A stretch of 27,758 nucleotides of DNA, taken from assembly GCA_046582565.1 (NCBI GenBank), contig JAYGED010000029.1, forward strand, positions 1 through 27,758, in the 5' to 3' direction. The DNA comes from JAYGED01 sp046582565 (lineage in GTDB: Bacteria > Pseudomonadota > Alphaproteobacteria > JAAXGF01). How positions within the stretch are numbered: position 1 is the stretch's first letter; every line of letters begins with the position of its first letter. The notes beneath the pieces are model-generated. The model saw only the letters and a list, made by a program, of their open reading frames with translations, searched no databases and was not told the DNA's origin. Below, one piece after another: positions 24,150 through 27,758 of the stretch. A program made the position numbers and the translations under genes.

Positions 24150-24450
24150 ATTCACCGTGGCGCGGTAAGAGAGCAGGCGACTCGAACGCCCGGCTCAGAA
24201 TGTCCGCTTTCGGGGGTAAAGCGGACCTATTTCACTCATCGCCATAAGCGGAAGTATGAAGACCTTAACGAACAGACCGGTTCATTCCCCCGCCGGACAG
24301 AATATTTTGATCAATTTTTTTGATGGTAGCCATTCACTGGGCAGGAGTAGGTTTTCTTGCGAACTCGGATGGCACAGTTCGGTCTGGAATCTTTGTGGTT
24401 TACCGCAAGCCGGTCTTCGCACCACGCGGGATGCGCAAATTGAATGCAGA
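24150..24450. other. non-coding stretch between integrase and nickel permease
   Basis: A 301-bp gap between convergent genes. It holds a perfect 9-bp inverted repeat at 24202-24226 and no gene I can support. A 72-codon open frame at 24256-24474 overlaps the permease end and has no ribosome site or recognisable motif. Confidence 0.6.
24202..24226. terminator. strong 9-bp hairpin
   Basis: GTCCGCTTT (24202-24210), loop CGGGGGT, AAAGCGGAC (24218-24226): a perfect stem about 50 bp after the integrase stop. It has no U-tract on the plus side. It could act as a bidirectional transcript end or be a dispersed palindromic element. Confidence 0.4.
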
Positions 24451-25146
24451 TTATTGTACCCAGTAGGCGACTAGGACAAACCCACCCATTGCGGATGTCC
24501 CGAGGCCAACTATTACCCGTAGCGATCGACCGAAATTGGGAAGCGACCGGCTGACTAAGGCTGCCGGACAAACGATGACAACAGAAAGCATCGCCATGCC
24601 AAGCACAGACCCAAGACCAAATATTGAAATATAACCAATTCCTTGAGAGACAGTGTCGACTGCTGCCGCCGCAACGAATACCAACAGGGCCGCTGTGCCG
24701 GCCATGCCATGCATGATGCCGATGGTCAGGGTCTGGAGGTATGCCCCAGGTGATATTCGTTGGTGAAGGTGATCATGCCGAGGTTTTTCTTGCCCGCCAT
24801 GATGGCCGTGAGCGTGCATATGGACTGTCCCATCCGCATGACCATGCATATGAATATGCAGCCGTTCGCACCATACGCGATAAAGAACTCTTGTCCCTAA
24901 CCAAACCAGCATCGCGCCTACGGCCAACTCCAGCCACTGCGAAAGCTGTTCACTGAGCTGCAGGCCAAACAACAGGACCGCTCCGCCGAAGATCAGTAAC
25001 GACAATGTGTGGCCAAGTCCCCAAGTTGCACCATGCACTATGGCGCGCCTTGATGACATTTCTCCGCTGGTAAGGCTTGCAACGGCCGCTATATGATCCG
25101 CTTCCAAGGCGTGCTGCATTCCCAACAGGAAGCCAAATCCAAACAA
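24451..25146 (-). CDS. NicO/UreH-type nickel permease with His-rich loop
   Basis: About 231 residues with six predicted membrane segments. The first helix carries the nickel/cobalt-transporter signature HALEADH (H12, D17, H18), and GATWGLGHTLSLLIFG forms the second. A cytoplasmic loop at 97-128 contains 12 histidines (HIHMHGHADGTVHMHAHGHH and beyond). Later segments are TIGIMHGMAGTAALLVFVAA and the C-terminal helices. The function is nickel uptake (or cobalt) across the inner membrane. The start is uncertain: the TTG at 25146 is used here, while AGGAAGG lies slightly further upstream, next to in-frame ATA and ATT codons. It follows the ureohydrolase gene by 42 bp on the same strand, so it probably supplies that enzyme with its metal. 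Confidence 0.88.
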   Translation of the reverse strand: MFGFGFLLGMQHALEADHIAAVASLTSGEMSSRRAIVHGATWGLGHTLSLLIFGGAVLLFGLQLSEQLSQWLELAVGAMLVWLGTRVLYRVWCERLHIHMHGHADGTVHMHAHGHHGGQEKPRHDHLHQRISPGAYLQTLTIGIMHGMAGTAALLVFVAAAAVDTVSQGIGYISIFGLGSVLGMAMLSVVIVCPAALVSRSLPNFGRSLRVIVGLGTSAMGGFVLVAYWVQ

Positions 25147-25188
25147 ACTGAATATTGCAATCCCTCCTTCCTGCTTTTGAGGCGGCGG

Positions 25189-26376
25189 CTATTCCGGCGC
25201 CATGACCTTATCGCGATGGCCGAGTTTGCCGACGGATACCATCGTTCCGATGGCATCCAGGATGACGCGGCAGGCCAGTTGGGAGGTACTGTCGTTGACA
25301 TCATAGGGCGGCGACACTTCGACCACCTCCATGGCGCAGAGGCCTTCGGCAGCGACGATCCGCACCATTTCAAGGGCTTCACGCGGTGTAAATCCGCCCG
25401 GCTCAGGGGTTCCCGTGCCCGGCGCGAAGCCTGGATCTATGCTGTCGATATCGAAGGACAGATAAACCGCGTCGGCGTCCTTCCAGGCCAGCTCAAGGGC
25501 AAGTTTAGCGGTTCCTTCGGTGCCCAGCTCCTCGAAATCCTTCATGGTGATGACACTGGTTCCACGGTCACGGGCGACTTCCGATCCGGGCCGGTTGCCG
25601 TACCAGCCACCGATGCCGATCTGCACCAGGTTTTTCGGCGGGCAGTTCGACAGGCCGACATCATGCATATGGCTGTGATGCTGATGCGTCTTATGATGCT
25701 CGACGGATTCATGATCGTTGGTGGTCCAGTACCACGGCGTTGTGTGCATGCGTTCATCCATGTCGATGTCCTGGGTATCGAGATGGCGGTCGAAATGGAT
25801 GATCCCCACATTGCCGTCGATATGCGGCGCCACGCCTCGCACATTGGGATAACCCAGGCTGTGATCCCCGCCGACGATAATGGGGAAGACGCCTGACGTG
25901 TATATATGGGACACCGCCTTGGTCACTTGGTCGAATGTCTTTTCGATATTTCCCGGAATGACGAAGATGTCACCGGCGTCGCAGAGGTCCAACTCCTCGA
26001 ACAGATCAACCGCGCCGTCAACGCAATAGCCGTCGTATACGGCGGAGATACGCCGCACCCCCTGGGGTCCGAATCTCGCTCCCGGCCGATAGGTCGTGCC
26101 GGTATCGAACGGCGCGCCGACAAAGGCCGCTTCATATTTTCCGATCTCGCGTATGTCCTCGCAATAGGGCGTTTTCATGAAGGTGTTAATCCCGGCAAAG
26201 GCCGGCAGATGGCCGCGGCTGAACAGCGATATGGAGCGGTCATTGATTGAGTCAGCGGCTTCAAGCCCAAGCTCAAGCCCGCGCTCGATCTCCTCCTGCT
26301 GCTTGGTTTGTGAAATCCGCGCCAGCTTTTTTAGATTACGGTTGCCGCGCAGCTCACCTGTTTTCGGATCCGGCAT
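25189..26376 (-). CDS. gdmH: ureohydrolase, guanidine hydrolase (GdmH)-like, with His-rich insertion
   Basis: A 395-residue arginase/agmatinase-superfamily enzyme. Metal ligands are H172 (GGDHSLG), D196-x-H198-x-D200 (FDRHLDTQD) and D309-x-D311 (SFDIDSIDP), with E325 in TGTPEPGG. It has an N-terminal extension of about 80 residues before YEAAFVGAPFDTG, and the block DMDERMHTTPWYW after the metal site. From memory, both resemble the Ni-dependent guanidine hydrolase of cyanobacteria more than arginase or agmatinase. That enzyme makes urea and ammonium from guanidine. Unusually, residues 222-238 hold eight histidines before the NLVQIGIGGWYG strand. Neighbours agree: an ABC solute-binding protein upstream and a nickel permease downstream. 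The start follows AAAGGGA. Agmatinase or guanidinobutyrase activity remains possible. Confidence 0.78.
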   Translation of the reverse strand: MPDPKTGELRGNRNLKKLARISQTKQQEEIERGLELGLEAADSINDRSISLFSRGHLPAFAGINTFMKTPYCEDIREIGKYEAAFVGAPFDTGTTYRPGARFGPQGVRRISAVYDGYCVDGAVDLFEELDLCDAGDIFVIPGNIEKTFDQVTKAVSHIYTSGVFPIIVGGDHSLGYPNVRGVAPHIDGNVGIIHFDRHLDTQDIDMDERMHTTPWYWTTNDHESVEHHKTHQHHSHMHDVGLSNCPPKNLVQIGIGGWYGNRPGSEVARDRGTSVITMKDFEELGTEGTAKLALELAWKDADAVYLSFDIDSIDPGFAPGTGTPEPGGFTPREALEMVRIVAAEGLCAMEVVEVSPPYDVNDSTSQLACRVILDAIGTMVSVGKLGHRDKVMAPE

Positions 26377-26425
26377 GTCTGGTGTCCCTTTTAAAAATCA
26401 TGGGTAACGGTCGTTGGTGGTCGAC

Positions 26426-26453
26426 GGAGCGGCTGAAATCATCCAACCGCTCC
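26426..26453 (-). promoter_or_regulatory. intercistronic hairpin
   Basis: GGAGCGG (26426-26432) and CCGCTCC (26447-26453) form a 7-bp stem with a 14-base loop in the 93-bp gap between the solute-binding-protein and ureohydrolase genes. There is no U-tract, so it is not a classic terminator. Such hairpins often stabilise the upstream transporter mRNA or partly block read-through. Confidence 0.4.
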
Positions 26454-26469
26454 CAGCGACACGACCGAT

Positions 26470-27636
26470 CTATAGACCGACCCGGCCTATCCATGCGTTG
26501 GAGTTATACGTCTCTGTGGCGTTTTCGGAATTCAACGCCTCAAGGATGCTGCTATCCAGGCCTTCACTGGAAGAAACCGGCGAATCATAGACCCCGGCCT
26601 CCTTATAGACGCTGCCGAACAGGTCCCAGGTGTCACCGAGATATCCAGCTTGGCAGTCCGGCTTTCCGCCGAACAGCTTGGCGCCCCAACCGCTGGGCTC
26701 TGACGGGCCAGCAGGCACGCCTTCGGGAAGACTCTGGCAAACAGCCTTTCCGTCACCAACACCAAAAGCACCCAGGTTTTGATCCAGGTTCAGCATGATG
26801 GCGCCGTACTGGGTCTCTCTCACGTCGGCGATCGGCCAATCCAGTCCCTTGGCGACAATTTCATTGCCCTCATTGGGATTTTTCTTCCACCAATCCACCG
26901 CCTCAAACCAGGAACGCAGCAGCTCTTTTGCCACAGCCGGTTTCTCAGCCAACCAGGTCTCGTTGCAAGCAATGGCTTCCGAAATCAGCCCGCGCTCCCA
27001 GGTCCGGTCCGTAAGACTGGTCTTGAGGGCATAAGCGCCTTCGCGCTCAAGGGACTGGCTGGAAAACGGCTTGTAATTAACGTCAATGTCCAGGCCCCCG
27101 CTGGTAAATGCCGCCGCGGCGTCTTGCGGCAGCATGATCTTGTGGGTCAGGGAATCGAAGGGAATGTTGGCGCCTTTCAAGGTCAGCAGCATCCACATAT
27201 GATTGAGGAAGGCATAATCGGCGCCGAAGCTTTTGCCGGGGAAATCCGCAACCGATTTAATCTCTGCAGAGACGACCATCTCATCCAGGCCATAAGACAT
27301 GGCGGGAATGGCGATGACTTTAACCGGTATGCCGGCGGCCCGTGCCACGACCACCGAATCCAACGTGTTCAACATACAGGGTACGGTGCCGCTGGTCAGG
27401 GCGGCATTCTTTGCCGTGATGTCTTCAATGATTCTGATGTTGATATCGATGTCCTTGGCCATGCCCTTTTCTTTGACGATGTACCAGGGTGCATAGGGCG
27501 AAAAGGAAATGATCGCGATGTCGACTTGCTCGGCTGCCCGCGCCGCCGTCGACAGGACGGTGGCCGGAACGCTCAATATCCCAAGCGCGAGCGCCAATTG
27601 GGATAGTCGCTTGGTGACTTGAAAAAATCTACGCAT
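26470..27636 (-). CDS. ABC transporter solute-binding protein, NMT1/nitrate-taurine type
   Basis: A 388-residue periplasmic binding protein. A basic n-region (MRRFFQVTKRLSQ), a hydrophobic core and a likely cleavage after TAARA (about residue 34) form a Sec signal peptide. The mature part has FSPYAPWYIVKEKGMAKD, the family loop CMLNTLDSVVVARAAGIPVKV, SVADFPGKSFGADY and AAAAFTSGGLDID. The C-terminal domain is large, with a Gly/Pro-rich segment (SLPEGVPAGPSEPSGW). AAGGAGGT lies just before the ATG. It is the gene before the ureohydrolase, on the same strand, 93 bp apart. In cyanobacterial gdmH clusters a transporter of this family accompanies the hydrolase, from memory, so guanidine is the favoured ligand. 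Confidence 0.88.
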   Translation of the reverse strand: MRRFFQVTKRLSQLALALGILSVPATVLSTAARAAEQVDIAIISFSPYAPWYIVKEKGMAKDIDINIRIIEDITAKNAALTSGTVPCMLNTLDSVVVARAAGIPVKVIAIPAMSYGLDEMVVSAEIKSVADFPGKSFGADYAFLNHMWMLLTLKGANIPFDSLTHKIMLPQDAAAAFTSGGLDIDVNYKPFSSQSLEREGAYALKTSLTDRTWERGLISEAIACNETWLAEKPAVAKELLRSWFEAVDWWKKNPNEGNEIVAKGLDWPIADVRETQYGAIMLNLDQNLGAFGVGDGKAVCQSLPEGVPAGPSEPSGWGAKLFGGKPDCQAGYLGDTWDLFGSVYKEAGVYDSPVSSSEGLDSSILEALNSENATETYNSNAWIGRVGL

Positions 27637-27696
27637 CTCTACCTCCTTGGTTACAGTTTTGGGATGACGATTTTGTTTTTGCGAAAAAACTCTCGA

Positions 27697-27758
27697 TTAC
27701 GCAGCCGTGTCGGTAATTTCTTCACGCATCATGGCGAACAGCCGCCGTTCCATATCCG
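27697..27758 (-). CDS. C-terminal end of an unidentified upstream protein
   Basis: An open minus-strand frame enters from the window edge and ends at TAA (27699-27697). It encodes only DMERRLFAMMREEITDTAA. The charged helical tail fits the end of an ABC ATPase or regulator, but too little is present to name it. The 60-bp gap to the solute-binding protein and the shared strand suggest one operon. Confidence 0.45.
   Translation of the reverse strand, partial: DMERRLFAMMREEITDTAA

Noticed and set aside
24256..24474. 72-codon plus-strand open frame
   Set aside because: No ribosome site or motif, and its end overlaps the permease gene on the other strand.
27637..27758. Guanidine (ykkC-type) riboswitch before the transporter operon
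   Set aside because: The gap is only 60 bp, no ykkC-like conserved segments were seen, and an upstream gene ends at 27697; any riboswitch would lie beyond the window.

Overview
The window looks like chromosomal DNA of an alphaproteobacterium, probably from the Rhodospirillales or a related marine or soil lineage. This rests on the high-GC coding bias, the mfd-sdhE/recG arrangement, a PleD/PopA-type REC-REC-GGDEF protein, a DUF502 membrane protein, a SapC-like protein and a calcium-repeat (RTX) secreted protease. No rRNA gene, CRISPR array or insertion sequence was seen. Most genes are intact; two loci are broken by small indels.

Layout. 1-2223: the end of a GDP-mannose 4,6-dehydratase gene and a small hypothetical gene (both minus strand), then a Sel1-repeat gene disrupted by an exact 20-bp tandem duplication and two tiny downstream ORFs. 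2263-6089: a fold-type IV transaminase closely resembling (R)-selective amine transaminases, an SDR oxidoreductase, a degenerate two-receiver GGDEF protein that keeps its c-di-GMP inhibitory site, and a FrnE-like DsbA-family protein. 6098-12030: the DNA-repair block mfd and sdhE (minus) with divergent recG (plus). 12039-12929: a signal-less NMT1/THI5-like protein. 12942-17092: a minus-strand operon of tightly spaced or overlapping genes encoding an HD-domain (PhnZ/MIOX-like) protein, a creatinase-like M24 protein without metal ligands, a nitrilase-family hydrolase, a fluoroacetate-dehalogenase-like hydrolase and a DUF502 membrane protein. 17145-22571: a Tag-family protein, PhhB, a small acidic protein, a GNAT acetyltransferase, a trypsin-RTX-DUF4214 protease, an RraA-like aldolase and a SapC-like protein.

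22682-27758 looks like the end of an integrated element. A 51-nt 3' fragment of tRNA-Pro(GGG) lies beside a tyrosine-integrase gene carrying two single-base frameshifts. Beyond it, on the minus strand, are an ABC solute-binding protein, a ureohydrolase resembling the Ni-dependent guanidine hydrolase GdmH, and a NicO-type nickel permease. Both the hydrolase and the permease contain histidine-rich segments. The geometry of the tRNA fragment predicts that this gene set sits inside the element, whose other end and intact tRNA-Pro lie past base 27758.

The most promising leads are (i) the putative guanidine-use operon with a His-rich insertion in the hydrolase and a dedicated nickel importer, (ii) the four-hydrolase/oxygenase operon at 13734-17092, which looks like an undescribed small-molecule degradation route, and (iii) the PopA-like c-di-GMP receptor candidate. 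All family assignments come from reading motifs by eye; no database search was run.
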